NCBI GenBank assembly: GCA_020634395.1
Contig: JACKBU010000009.1
Coordinates: forward strand, 62,001 to 126,000
Origin: Ardenticatenaceae bacterium
GTDB taxonomy: Bacteria; Chloroflexota; Anaerolineae; Promineifilales; Promineifilaceae
Direction of reading: 5' to 3'
DNA length: 64,000 nt
In this document: piece after piece, positions 1 to 10,026 of the stretch
How positions within the stretch are numbered: the first letter of the stretch is position 1
Layout of the letters: the number at the start of each line of letters is the position of its first letter
Made by a program: the position numbers and the translations under genes
The notes under the pieces: model-generated
What the model was told of the DNA's origin: nothing
Database searches by the model: none
Seen by the model: only the letters and a program-made list of their open reading frames with translations

Positions 1-86
1 ACAATTCGTCTGCTCGCGCAGCCCATTATCCCATAGAGTTTTCAATCGGTCATTCTGCCACAGATAAACAGATACCTGCGGTAAAA

Positions 87-647
87 ATGGAACGTGTCAT
101 CATTATTGGCTCCAGCGGCTCCGGCAAATCCACTCTGGCCCGTAAACTGGGGCAAAAAACCGGCCTGCCGGTTATTCATCTGGACAAATATTTCTGGAAT
201 CCAGGCTGGGTGGAAACGGCCGTTCCCATCTGGCAGCAAACGCTGCAAGAGCTGGTACAGCAGCCGCGCTGGATCATCGACGGCAATTATCGCCAAAGCC
301 TCACACCACGCCTGCAAGCCGCCGATACCGTCATCTTTTTAGATCTACCGCGCTGGTTAAGCGCCTGGCAAGCCATTGGGCGACGACTTCGATACCGCCG
401 CCGCCCCCGGCCCGATATGGCCCCTGGCTGCCAGGAAACATTGTTCTCCCCCGACTTTCCGGACTTCCTTATCCGCATCTGGCAGTATCCTTATCGCGCC
501 CGCCCGGACGTGCAGCAGCGCCTGGCGCAGCTGGACAGCGACAAGCGTATTATCCACCTGCGCTCGCGCGCCGACATGCGCCGCTTTCTGGCCGATCCTG
601 AAGGATATACCGGTTCGGCGCCGCAGCAGCTGGCAAGTGATTTTTAG
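87..647 (+). CDS. P-loop kinase-like protein (topology-modulation/adenylate-kinase-like family)
   Basis: This 186-residue protein starts MERVIIIGSSGSGKST, so a Walker A P-loop covers residues 8-16. It then shows the family pattern DKYFWNPGW (about residue 33), WIIDGNY (about residue 62) and a basic LID-like stretch rich in Arg (about residues 95-108). These fit the small P-loop NTPases often annotated as DNA topology modulation protein FlaR or adenylate-kinase-like; the real substrate of this family is not established. The ATG at 87 has only a weak ribosome-binding site. The 86 bases upstream show no other gene. It converges with the phosphodiesterase gene that ends at 669. Confidence 0.8.
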   Translation: MERVIIIGSSGSGKSTLARKLGQKTGLPVIHLDKYFWNPGWVETAVPIWQQTLQELVQQPRWIIDGNYRQSLTPRLQAADTVIFLDLPRWLSAWQAIGRRLRYRRRPRPDMAPGCQETLFSPDFPDFLIRIWQYPYRARPDVQQRLAQLDSDKRIIHLRSRADMRRFLADPEGYTGSAPQQLASDF

Positions 648-668
648 TGAGTTTGCTGCCCTTGGCGT

Positions 669-1232
669 TTAACCCGCCAGAGTGCTGCTGTGCCGCACGG
701 TATAAAGCGGCCCGCCGCGCTGCAGCTGGCTTTCCATGAGATGCACGGCCGTTACCGGCACGGCCAGCTCCTTCACCTTCGTTCCCCAATTGACGTTGCG
801 TAACTGGCGCGCGTCTTTCACCCGGCCCAGGGTAAGATGCGCCTGAAACGGCCGTTTCTCTGCCGCCCAGCCCAACGGAACCAATGCCTCATCCACAGCC
901 CGCTTCAACGCCAGCAGCGGCTGAGTGTGGCCATCCAAACCCACCCAGATGACCCGCGGGCGCTGCCGGTTGGGGAAGCAGCCCATTTCGCTCAGGTGCA
1001 GGGTAAACGGCGCGGCAGTCTGTGCCGCCTCATCTAGCGCCGCCGTAACAGAGGGCAGTTTGGATACGGCCGTATCGCCTAAAAAAACCAGCGTCAGATG
1101 CATCAATTCCGGCTTTACCCAGCGCACACTACCCTGGGGGATCTGTTCGTCCAACTCATTTACCGCCCGTGCCAACTCCTGCTTAACGGCCGTCGGCATT
1201 TCTACTGCAATAAAAGCGCGTATCACATCCAT
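669..1232 (-). CDS. thpR: RNA 2',3'-cyclic phosphodiesterase
   Basis: This 2H-phosphoesterase of about 187 residues opens the 2',3'-cyclic phosphate of RNA ends, as in the LigT/ThpR family. Both catalytic HxT motifs are visible: HLTLVFLG in the first third and HLTLGRVK in the second half. The length is normal for the family. I chose the ATG at 1232 (MDVIRAFIAVE) rather than an upstream TTG at 1253, because GAGG lies about 13 bases before the ATG and family members begin close to the IRAFIAVE strand. The gene is divergent from galT; a 15-bp palindrome lies between them. Confidence 0.9.
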   Translation of the reverse strand: MDVIRAFIAVEMPTAVKQELARAVNELDEQIPQGSVRWVKPELMHLTLVFLGDTAVSKLPSVTAALDEAAQTAAPFTLHLSEMGCFPNRQRPRVIWVGLDGHTQPLLALKRAVDEALVPLGWAAEKRPFQAHLTLGRVKDARQLRNVNWGTKVKELAVPVTAVHLMESQLQRGGPLYTVRHSSTLAG

Positions 1233-1253
1233 ACCGGAATTGTACCTCAACAA

Positions 1254-3138
<1,885 letters not shown>

Positions 3139-3232
3139 GGCATTTACCTCGGCCTCAATTTTAGCACATCCCTTTCCCGACCTGATCAATTGAGGCGCCT
3201 TGCAAAGGCTCTTTATCTGCTGATTTTCGCTC

Positions 3233-3261
3233 TTGACAAACAGCCAACCGTCGTTTATTAT
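3233..3261 (+). promoter_or_regulatory. Sigma-70-type promoter for the LacI gene
   Basis: TTGACA at 3233-3238 is followed after exactly 17 bases by TATTAT at 3256-3261. Transcription would begin near 3268, inside the operator at 3263-3290 and about 75 bases before the LacI start codon. This is one of the best core promoters in the window. Confidence 0.75.
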
Positions 3262-3262
3262 T

Positions 3263-3290
3263 ATGTTACCGTTCACATGACCGGTAACAT
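3263..3290. promoter_or_regulatory. Probable LacI-family operator
   Basis: The perfect inverted repeat ATGTTACCG (3263-3271) and CGGTAACAT (3282-3290) straddles the expected transcription start of the LacI gene. Within it, TGTTACCGTTCACA (3265-3278) fits the TGTnAnCGnTnACA style of LacI/GalR operators with a central CG. The position just after the -10 box implies autorepression. I did not find a matching site before the binding-protein gene by eye. Confidence 0.65.
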
Positions 3291-3340
3291 GGTTGAATTC
3301 CATGATAAGGGCGCTGCCCACCGCCCGGAGAGGAGAGAAA

Positions 3341-4354
3341 ATGTCTTCCCGTTCCCACGTGACCATTCGCGACGTTGCCGCGCTGGCCGGCGTATCCCAC
3401 CAGACCGTTTCCCGCGTCATCAACGGCAGCGAGCGGGTACTACCCGAAACCAAAGCCCGGGTAGAAGCCGCCATCTCCGAACTCGATTACCGCCCCAACG
3501 CCATCGCCCAATCGATGGCCAAAGGACGCTCCGGCATCCTGGCCTGCATCGCCCCCAACCTTACTGACTACACCTTCGCCAGCCTGATCAACGGCGCAGA
3601 AATTGAAGCGCGGCAGCACGGCTACTTTTTGCTCTCGGCCTCCGCGCCGGACGAAGAGACGTTTGTCGCCCTGATGGATGAGCTGATCACCAGCCGCCGC
3701 ACGGAGGCGCTGATGGTGATCAATCCGTTTGCCGACGGCCGTTACACCCACCTGCCCCCCGACTTCCCCATCGTCTTTGGCGGGGCGCGACCGCGCGAAG
3801 ACGCCACCAACTCCGTCGCCCTGGACGACGAGGCCGTGGCCGTGGCTGCCACCGAACACCTGCTGGCCCTCGGCCACCGCGAAATCGGCCTGATCACCGG
3901 GCCGCTGGCCGAAGACTGCTCCCAGGACCGCTCGCTGGGCTACGAAACCGCCCTGCGCGCCGCCGGCATCACGCCCCAGCCCGGCTGGGTGGTAGAGGGC
4001 GACTGGTCGGCCCGCTCCGGCTACGACGCGCTGATGGTCTTTGCCCAATCCGGCCGCATCCCCGGCGCGATTTTTGCCCAAAATGATTTGATGGCCGCCG
4101 GCGTGCTGCGCGCCGCCCACGATCTGGGCCTGAGTGTGCCGCAGCAGCTCGCCGTCATCGGCGTCGACGATATTCCCATGGCCGCCTACCTGGAGCCGCC
4201 GCTCACCACCATTCGCCAGGATTTTCTGCAAATCGGCCGTGAAGCCGCCAAATTACTCATCCGCAGCCTGGAAGAACCGGGCGCGCCGCGCCAGCATTTG
4301 CGCTTACCGGCCGAATTGATCGTGCGCCAGTCTACCGGCGCACCACATGGATAA
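3341..4354 (+). CDS. LacI-family transcriptional regulator
   Basis: This is a 337-residue repressor. The N-terminal helix-turn-helix reads VTIRDVAALAGVS then QTVSRVINGS, followed by the hinge region DYRPN and a periplasmic-binding-protein-like sugar-sensing domain to the C-terminus. I chose ATG 3341 because GGAGAGGAG lies just upstream and the helix-turn-helix starts seven residues in; an in-frame ATG at 3293 would add 16 unneeded residues and overlap the operator region. It sits directly ahead of the sugar-binding lipoprotein and permeases, so it is the probable regulator of the galactoside locus, with a galactoside or galactose as likely inducer (inference). Confidence 0.93.
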   Translation: MSSRSHVTIRDVAALAGVSHQTVSRVINGSERVLPETKARVEAAISELDYRPNAIAQSMAKGRSGILACIAPNLTDYTFASLINGAEIEARQHGYFLLSASAPDEETFVALMDELITSRRTEALMVINPFADGRYTHLPPDFPIVFGGARPREDATNSVALDDEAVAVAATEHLLALGHREIGLITGPLAEDCSQDRSLGYETALRAAGITPQPGWVVEGDWSARSGYDALMVFAQSGRIPGAIFAQNDLMAAGVLRAAHDLGLSVPQQLAVIGVDDIPMAAYLEPPLTTIRQDFLQIGREAAKLLIRSLEEPGAPRQHLRLPAELIVRQSTGAPHG

Positions 4355-4359
4355 GAAAA

Positions 4360-4392
4360 AGATTGGACCAAACTTGGAGATTGGTCCAATCT
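4360..4392. repeat. Perfect inverted repeat after the LacI gene
   Basis: AGATTGGACCAA (4360-4371) pairs perfectly with TTGGTCCAATCT (4381-4392) around a 9-base loop. There is no T tract after it, so it is not a classical terminator. It shares the GGAGATTGG word with hairpins at 14881, 18757 and 32076. Confidence 0.7.
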
Positions 4393-4443
4393 GCCAATCC
4401 AATAAACGAGGAGGTGAAGCCGACAAAGAAGACACACAATACA

Positions 4444-4452
4444 TGACATAAT
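4444..4452 (+). promoter_or_regulatory. Possible extended -10 promoter for the binding-protein operon
   Basis: TGA-CATAAT at 4444-4452 resembles an extended -10 element about 55 bases upstream of the lipoprotein start codon. The -35 region is poor. This is a weak prediction, made because a strongly expressed gene with an excellent ribosome-binding site follows. Confidence 0.3.
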
Positions 4453-4507
4453 ATTTTCAACCATTTCCACATCAACCCACATCTCTATTAGGAGGAGAAT
4501 TTAAATC

Positions 4508-5896
4508 ATGAACAAACGAGTTACCCTATTTTTTGTCCTGATGCTGGCCCTGGGTCTGCTGCTGGTGGCCTGCGGCGGCGGTGCGGCTGAACCGGCCGCT
4601 GAAGAACCGGCTGCTCCCGCCCAGGAAGCGGCTCCCACTGAAGCGCCCACTGTTGAAGAACCGACCGCAGAACCGGCAATGGAAGAAGTGACCCTGCGCT
4701 GGCGCACGCGGCCCGACAATCAGGCCGAAATCGACGTTTACCAGTCGGTAAGCGATGAATTGTCGAATACGCTGGAAGGCATCAATCTGGAATATGAAGC
4801 GGGCGGCAGCGAAACCTCCAGCTACCAGGACGTGTTGAAGACCGAACTGGGCGCGGGCACGGCTCCTGACGTCTTCTGGATTCCCGGCACGGACGTGGCC
4901 GACTTTGCCACCCGCGGCCTGATCATGAACCTGCGCGACATGGCCAGCGCCACCGATGGTTACAGCGACGATGCCTTCTACCCCGGCCCAATGTACCATC
5001 TGACCTTTAACCCGGAAACGGGCAACACCGGCGAGGTGCTGTGGGGCCTGCCGCGTGACGTGTCGACGTTTGCGCTCTACCTGAACCTGGACCTGCTGGC
5101 GGAATCGGGCGCGCCCGACCCGCGCGAACTGGCCGCCAACGGCGAATGGAACTGGGATAACTTCATCGAAGTGGCGACGGCCATCAATAATCTAGGCGAT
5201 GACATTTATGGCTACGGCCAGAACGCCTGGTGGGGTCCGTATGGCTATTGGATCAATGCCGCCGGCGGCAGCTTCTTCAACGAAGACCGCACGGCTTGCG
5301 CCCTGGACACGGCCGAAGCGCTGGCCGGTCTGGAGTTCGAGCAGCGCATTTACCAGGATTTTAACGTGGCCGTGCCCTATGGCGAAGACAGCGAGCCGCC
5401 GTTCCTGGCCGGCAAGGTGGGCATGTTCCAGAACGGCCGTTGGGCCACCCCCGGCACCCGCTCCAGCGCCAACTTCAACTGGGACGTGGTCGAACTGCCG
5501 GAGGGTCCGGCCGGGCCGAGCAACTGGCTCTTCTGGGGCGCTTACGTGGTGAACGCCAACACCGAGCATCCTGAAGAAGCCTGGAAGCTGGTGCAGGCGC
5601 TGACCACCGCCGAAGTACAGGGCAAAATCGCCTCCCTGGGCGCGAATGTGCCCAGCCGCGTCAGCCAGGAAGCGTTGGACGCCTTCCTGACCTACACGCC
5701 GCCGGAAAACAATCAGGCCTTCCTGAATGGCCTGGCGAACAACCCCGCTACCGAAGGTCCGCTGTGGGCCGGTAACTGGCCGGAATACGACGCCGTGATG
5801 GGGCCGGCCGTGGCCGCCGTTTTGAACGGCGAAACCACCATCGACGATTACGCGGCGACCATCTGCAACGAAGCCAACAAAGCGTTTAACCAGTAA
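4508..5896 (+). CDS. Sugar ABC transporter substrate-binding lipoprotein
   Basis: This 462-residue extracytoplasmic solute-binding protein is of the CUT1 (family 1) type. The N-terminus is a lipoprotein signal with lipobox LVAC and the lipidated cysteine at residue 22. It is followed by an Ala/Glu/Pro/Thr-rich tether to about residue 60, then the binding domain from about residue 65 to the end. An AGGAGGAG ribosome-binding site precedes the ATG. The next two genes encode the permeases. A strong hairpin terminator directly after this gene probably lets the binding protein be made in excess over the permeases. The ligand is inferred to be a beta-galactoside from the neighbouring GH42, galK, galE and galT genes. 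Confidence 0.93.
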   Translation: MNKRVTLFFVLMLALGLLLVACGGGAAEPAAEEPAAPAQEAAPTEAPTVEEPTAEPAMEEVTLRWRTRPDNQAEIDVYQSVSDELSNTLEGINLEYEAGGSETSSYQDVLKTELGAGTAPDVFWIPGTDVADFATRGLIMNLRDMASATDGYSDDAFYPGPMYHLTFNPETGNTGEVLWGLPRDVSTFALYLNLDLLAESGAPDPRELAANGEWNWDNFIEVATAINNLGDDIYGYGQNAWWGPYGYWINAAGGSFFNEDRTACALDTAEALAGLEFEQRIYQDFNVAVPYGEDSEPPFLAGKVGMFQNGRWATPGTRSSANFNWDVVELPEGPAGPSNWLFWGAYVVNANTEHPEEAWKLVQALTTAEVQGKIASLGANVPSRVSQEALDAFLTYTPPENNQAFLNGLANNPATEGPLWAGNWPEYDAVMGPAVAAVLNGETTIDDYAATICNEANKAFNQ

Positions 5897-5915
5897 CGTT
5901 TAACCGATTGAAAGT

Positions 5916-5940
5916 GGGCGGGCTTAGGCCCGCCCTTTTT
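5916..5940 (+). terminator. Hairpin terminator/attenuator after the binding-protein gene
   Basis: GGGCGGGC (5916-5923) pairs with GCCCGCCC (5928-5935) around TTAG and is followed by TTTTT. It lies 20 bases after the stop codon and before the permease genes, which is a common arrangement for setting a high binding-protein to permease ratio. Confidence 0.85.
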
Positions 5941-5952
5941 GTAGGGAGAGGG

Positions 5953-6046
5953 TATGTCGGTTGGTTAGTTTGTTAGTTTGTTAGTTGGCCGGTTTGTTGG
6001 GGATGTCGAACTAGCCCAACCAACGAGCCAACCCAACCAACATCCC
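5953..6046. repeat. Low-complexity inverted repeat of GTTGG/GTTAG words
   Basis: The left half repeats GTTAGTTT, TTGTTAG and GTTGG words; the right half carries the complementary CCAACCAAC and CCAACCCAACC words. Together they can form an imperfect long hairpin between the terminator and the first permease. It belongs to the word-hairpin class seen in many gaps here. Confidence 0.5.
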
Positions 6047-6072
6047 TTCCCAATTTTCATCTGGAGTTTCCC

Positions 6073-7761
6073 ATGACCGCTGCAACTGTAGGTTCGCGCG
6101 AGAAACAGTCTCCGAAGAGCAGAGTTGATCTCTGGCTGCGGGTGGTGATGATCTGGCACGTGGTGCTGGCCCTGGGCAGCCTGGGCGGAGTGGCGTATGT
6201 GTGGCTGGGTGGAGTGACCTGGGCCGGCTGGGTGAAAGGTGTGGTAACGGCCGTTCTCCTTCTCCTCGCTCTCTTCTCCGCTATGGCCGCAGTAGACATC
6301 AACCGCCGCCAGCATCGCGGCCGAACCATTTCCCTGGCCGTCAATTACCTGGGCTTCTTGTTTGCCCTGTTTGGCAGTATGCACCTGATCGGCGTCTTCA
6401 CCGGCATTGATTCGCTGGCCGATTCCTTCATGCGCGGCATTCCCTTCTTGCTGCTGGTATTCGTGGGCTTTTTCATCGGCACGCTCACCGACCGCTACCA
6501 GAACCCGGCCACGCAGCGCACCCTGCGGCAAACCAGCAAAGCCGTGATGATCGTCTCCGGGGTGGCTTTTTTGCTGGCGGTGGGCATTCACAACGGCATA
6601 TTGGCGCTGCTGAGCAAGCTGACCGATCCGTTGATTTTGCTGCTGGTGGGGGGAACGGCCGTGTTTGCCGTCATGCTCTGGGCCATGTGGCGGCAGCCCA
6701 GCGCCGAAGCCATGCACGCCACCAACGCCGACAACGAAATGCTCAGCGGCTACCTGTTTTTGTCGCCCAACTTGCTGGGCTTCCTGTTCTTTTTCGCCGG
6801 GCCGCTGCTGCTGTCGCTGTACGTCAGCTTTACCAACTGGGATGCGTTTGGCACAAAGGATTGGGTGGGGCTGGCGAATTACGGCCGTATCGTCAATCTC
6901 GACGTCGCCCGTCTGGACACCATCACCCAACTGGCCAGCGAAGCCATCGACGTCACCGTCTACGACGAACTGACTCGCTTTGAAATTTTAGGCCGCAGCT
7001 ACATCGTCGGCGCGCAAGACAAACTATTCTGGCTCTCCCTGCGCAACACCCTGACCTTTGTGCTGCTGTCCGTACCGCTCAGCGTCGTGCCTGCCCTGTT
7101 TTTATCCAACCTGCTCAACAGCAAAATCGCCGGGATGAAGTTTTTCCGCGCCGTTTATTTTTTGCCCAGCGTCGCGGCCGTCGTCGGCATTGCCCTGGTC
7201 TGGCAGTGGCTGTTCAACGCCACCATCGGCTACATCAACTATTTCATCACCGTAGCCGTAAACTTTTTGAACAGCGTCGGCAGCGGTTTCTTCGATCCGC
7301 AAATTCGCTGGCTGTCGGACAGCAACACGGCGCTGCTGGCCGTGGTTATCGTCGCCGCCTGGCAGTGGCTGGGCTTCAACACAGTGCTGTTCCTGGCCGG
7401 GCTGCAAAACATCCCCCGCGCCCTCTACGAAGCAGCCACGGTGGATGGGGCCAATTCCTGGCAGCAGTTCTGGAAAGTAACCCTGCCCCTGCTGGCCCCG
7501 ACGACCTTTTTTGTCATCACCACCACCACCATCCAGGCCATGCAGATTTTCGAGCAGGTGTTTATTTTGATTCCCACCAACCCGGCCGGGCCGAACAACT
7601 CCACGCTGACCCTGGTTTTGTACCTGTACCAGAAAGGCTTTCAGCGCTTCGAGCAAGGCTACGCTTCGGCCATTGCCTGGGTGCTGTTTATCATCATCTT
7701 CGGCGCGACCCTCTTCCAATTCCAGCGCCAGCGCACCAGCGGCTCATCCTACGATGCGTAA
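6073..7761 (+). CDS. Sugar ABC transporter permease with extra N-terminal membrane domain (MalF-like)
   Basis: The protein has 562 residues, about twice a plain CUT1 permease. Residues about 20-215 hold roughly six extra hydrophobic helices that precede the usual permease core. The core starts near LSGYLFLSPNLLGFL (about residue 225). The cytoplasmic EAA loop that docks on the ATPase is clear near residue 455 (EAATVDGANSWQQFWKVTLP). An extra segment of about 50 residues also separates the first core helix from the rest. It works with the second permease at 7870. No ATP-binding subunit is encoded in the window, so a shared ATPase elsewhere is likely. Confidence 0.9.
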   Translation: MTAATVGSREKQSPKSRVDLWLRVVMIWHVVLALGSLGGVAYVWLGGVTWAGWVKGVVTAVLLLLALFSAMAAVDINRRQHRGRTISLAVNYLGFLFALFGSMHLIGVFTGIDSLADSFMRGIPFLLLVFVGFFIGTLTDRYQNPATQRTLRQTSKAVMIVSGVAFLLAVGIHNGILALLSKLTDPLILLLVGGTAVFAVMLWAMWRQPSAEAMHATNADNEMLSGYLFLSPNLLGFLFFFAGPLLLSLYVSFTNWDAFGTKDWVGLANYGRIVNLDVARLDTITQLASEAIDVTVYDELTRFEILGRSYIVGAQDKLFWLSLRNTLTFVLLSVPLSVVPALFLSNLLNSKIAGMKFFRAVYFLPSVAAVVGIALVWQWLFNATIGYINYFITVAVNFLNSVGSGFFDPQIRWLSDSNTALLAVVIVAAWQWLGFNTVLFLAGLQNIPRALYEAATVDGANSWQQFWKVTLPLLAPTTFFVITTTTIQAMQIFEQVFILIPTNPAGPNNSTLTLVLYLYQKGFQRFEQGYASAIAWVLFIIIFGATLFQFQRQRTSGSSYDA

Positions 7762-7769
7762 GATAGCTG

Positions 7770-7844
7770 CACGGATTGGACGGATGTAACGGATTCTCAC
7801 GGATAAATCAGTGGAAATCCGTGCAATCCGTGTCATCCGTGTAC
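7770..7844. repeat. Inverted repeat of CACGGAT words between the permease genes
   Basis: Tandem words CACGGATTGGACGGATG on the left face CATCCGTG, CAATCCGTG and AAATCCGTG on the right, giving an imperfect hairpin of about 75 bases. It has the same style as the repeat at 11540-11644. Confidence 0.6.
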
Positions 7845-7869
7845 CCATCTCCTAACGGAGTCTAATGTG

Positions 7870-9084
7870 ATGAAATCTTACAAACTCTCCGAAACCCTCA
7901 AAAGAATCCTCATTTACGCGGTGCTGATTGTGTTTGCGTTCGTGATGATTTTTCCATTTTTGTACATGCTCACCACGTCGTTTAAGCTGCCCAAGGACAC
8001 GTTCCGCTACCCGCCCCGGCTGCTGCCCCGTGACGCCCTGACGGTGGACGTGCCAGGCTATGACGAGCCGCTGCCGCTGTATTACGTGGACGTAGACGGC
8101 CGTCAAGAACAATTCGCCCTCATCGAAAGCAACATCCGCATCGGCGTCTACGCCGACCCCAACAACCCGGAGATGACGGTCGAACTGCCTGTCAGCGACG
8201 TGGAGCCGCGCGGCGGCTTCACCAACCAGGAGGCTATCACCATCAACGGCGAAGAGCAAAAGCTGTGGGACGTGCCGCTCAACGGCGCCACGGTGCCCAT
8301 GATACAGGTGAGCCAGACGGCATACGGCCGTTTCGCCGACCCCAACGACCTCTCCCGCGAAGTGCTGCAAAACGTGCGCCTCAGCCAGCCCGTCGAGAAA
8401 TTGTCGGCCCACCCGCAAAACTACAGCGAAGTCGTCGCCCTGCAAGGCATGGACCGCAGCCTCTCCAACACTGCCCTGGTCACCATTCTGGTGGTCGCCG
8501 GGCAGCTCACCACCTCCATTTTGGGCGGTTACGCCTTCGCCCGCCTGCGCTTCCCCGGCCGCGACAAGCTTTTTGTGATCTACCTGGGCACGATTATGAT
8601 CCCGTTCGTGGTCCTCATCACCCCGCTGTACCAGTTGATGGTCACGATTGGCTGGGTGGACAAGCTGGCGGCGCTGATTGTGCCCTGGATTTTCACCGCC
8701 TACGGCACCTTTTTGATGCGCCAGTTCTTCATCACCATCCCGAAGGAAATCGAAGAAGCGGCCCTGATTGATGGCGCATCGCGCCTGCAAATTTTGCTGC
8801 GCATTTTTATCCCGGCCAGCACGCCCGCCCTGGCTACCCTGGCGACATTCACCTTTTTGTACGCCTGGAACAGCTTTTTCTGGCCGTTGGTTGTCATCAA
8901 CACCGGCAACGTGGAAAATCACGTCCTGACGCTGTCGCTGAATGTGCTGCGCGGGCGCGCTTCCGACAGCCCGAACCTGATTCTGGCCGGCGCGGCAATC
9001 GCCATTCTTCCGCCGATGATCATTTTTATCTTCGGCCAGCGCTTTTTTGTGGAAAGCGCCACCAGCAGCGGTGTGAAAGGGTAA
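7870..9084 (+). CDS. Sugar ABC transporter permease with large periplasmic insertion (MalG-like)
   Basis: This permease of about 404 residues is of the CUT1 type. It begins with a membrane helix (about residues 15-38). Then comes an insertion of about 150 mostly soluble residues (about 45-195) that is absent from ordinary 280-residue MalG-type permeases and is probably extracytoplasmic. The usual helices follow, with an EAA loop near residue 295 (EAALIDGASRLQILLRIFIP). GGAG lies nine bases before ATG 7870; a GTG at 7867 in the same frame is also possible. It pairs with the permease at 6073 and the lipoprotein at 4508. Confidence 0.9.
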   Translation: MKSYKLSETLKRILIYAVLIVFAFVMIFPFLYMLTTSFKLPKDTFRYPPRLLPRDALTVDVPGYDEPLPLYYVDVDGRQEQFALIESNIRIGVYADPNNPEMTVELPVSDVEPRGGFTNQEAITINGEEQKLWDVPLNGATVPMIQVSQTAYGRFADPNDLSREVLQNVRLSQPVEKLSAHPQNYSEVVALQGMDRSLSNTALVTILVVAGQLTTSILGGYAFARLRFPGRDKLFVIYLGTIMIPFVVLITPLYQLMVTIGWVDKLAALIVPWIFTAYGTFLMRQFFITIPKEIEEAALIDGASRLQILLRIFIPASTPALATLATFTFLYAWNSFFWPLVVINTGNVENHVLTLSLNVLRGRASDSPNLILAGAAIAILPPMIIFIFGQRFFVESATSSGVKG

Positions 9085-9105
9085 AGCTGTAAGCTGTAAG
9101 CTGTT
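9085..9105. repeat. AGCTGTA direct repeats
   Basis: AGCTGTA occurs three times in tandem just after the stop codon of the second permease gene. The same word builds the arms of the much larger element at 55024-55215. Confidence 0.6.
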
Positions 9106-9138
9106 TACGGAATACGGGCCACGAAAGATAACAAACCT

Positions 9139-9924
9139 ATGGCGACACCAGATAGTTTCTATGACGCTTACATTTTTGACCTGGATGGGACGGTGTATCT
9201 GGGGGAGGCGATGTTGGACACGGCCGTTTCCACCCTCACCCAACTGCGCGAGATGGGCAAACGCACGGTCTTCCTCTCCAACAACCCCACCCATACCCGC
9301 GAGGAATACGCCGCCAAGCTGACGCGGCTGGGGCTGCCCACGCCACCGGAAGACGTCATCAACTCCTCCTACGTCATGGCCGATTTTTTGCAAAAGACGA
9401 TGCCCGGAGCCAACCTGTTTGTCGTCGGGGAAGAGTCGTTGTGCGATGAACTGCGCCGCGCGGGCTTTGCGCTGACGGAGGAGGCCACGGCCGTGCACGC
9501 CGTCATCGCCAGTTTCGACCGCACCTTCACCTACCGCAAGCTGCAAATCGCCTTTGACGCCATCCGCCACGGGGCGCGCTTCTTCGCCACCAACGCCGAC
9601 CGCTACTGCCCGGTCCCCGGCGGCGGCGAACCCGACGCCGCCGCCATGATCGCCGCCATCGAAGCCTGCACCGGCCAGCAGGTGGAAGCCGTCGTCGGCA
9701 AACCCTCCCGCTACATGGCCGACGCCATCCTCACACTGTTGGATTTACCGCCGGAACGCTGTATCATGACCGGCGACCGGCTGGAAACCGACGTGCTGAT
9801 GGGCCTGAACGCAGGCATGGCCGGAACACTTACATTAACCGGGGCCACCAGCGCAGCCGCCCTGGCCCAATCGCCCATCCAACCCACCTACGTCATCCGG
9901 CGGCTGAACGAGCTGCTGCCGTGA
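9139..9924 (+). CDS. HAD-IIA family phosphatase (NagD/PGP-like)
   Basis: This 261-residue hydrolase has the haloacid-dehalogenase motifs in order. Motif I is FDLDGT, with Asp14 and Asp16 as nucleophile and acid/base. Motif II is LSNNPT (about residue 48). A type C2 cap domain fills the middle. GDRLETD near residue 213 is the metal-binding motif. The family contains NagD, 4-nitrophenyl phosphatases and glycerol-3-phosphate/phosphoglycolate phosphatases. It lies between the transporter and an FGGY kinase, so it may act on a sugar or polyol phosphate arising from the imported compound; the substrate cannot be read from sequence. Confidence 0.88.
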   Translation: MATPDSFYDAYIFDLDGTVYLGEAMLDTAVSTLTQLREMGKRTVFLSNNPTHTREEYAAKLTRLGLPTPPEDVINSSYVMADFLQKTMPGANLFVVGEESLCDELRRAGFALTEEATAVHAVIASFDRTFTYRKLQIAFDAIRHGARFFATNADRYCPVPGGGEPDAAAMIAAIEACTGQQVEAVVGKPSRYMADAILTLLDLPPERCIMTGDRLETDVLMGLNAGMAGTLTLTGATSAAALAQSPIQPTYVIRRLNELLP

Positions 9925-9930
9925 AGAAGA

Positions 9931-10021
9931 AAGACTGGAGACTAGAGACTAAAGACTGGAGACTAAAAGACCGCCCAATCTCCAGACTCAAATCTCTACA
10001 CTCTACACTCTATACTCTACA
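9931..10021. repeat. GAGACTGGA-word hairpin and CTCTACA tandem repeat before the FGGY kinase
   Basis: Five degenerate copies of a GACTGGA/GACTAAA word are followed by the complementary CAATCTCCAGACTC. Four tandem 7-base copies of CTCTA(C/T)A at 9994-10021 come next. The kinase ATG follows within six bases, so the usual ribosome-binding site is missing or replaced. Confidence 0.6.
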
Positions 10022-10026
10022 CACCT

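Noticed and set aside
7852..9570. 572-codon leftward open frame opposite the second permease and HAD genes
   Set aside because: It is the antisense shadow of well-supported plus-strand genes. It is rich in Gly, His, Gln and Arg, has no domain, and crosses a gene boundary.
9994..10021. Possible short CRISPR-like tandem repeat
   Set aside because: The repeat unit is only seven bases with no spacers, so it is a simple tandem repeat.
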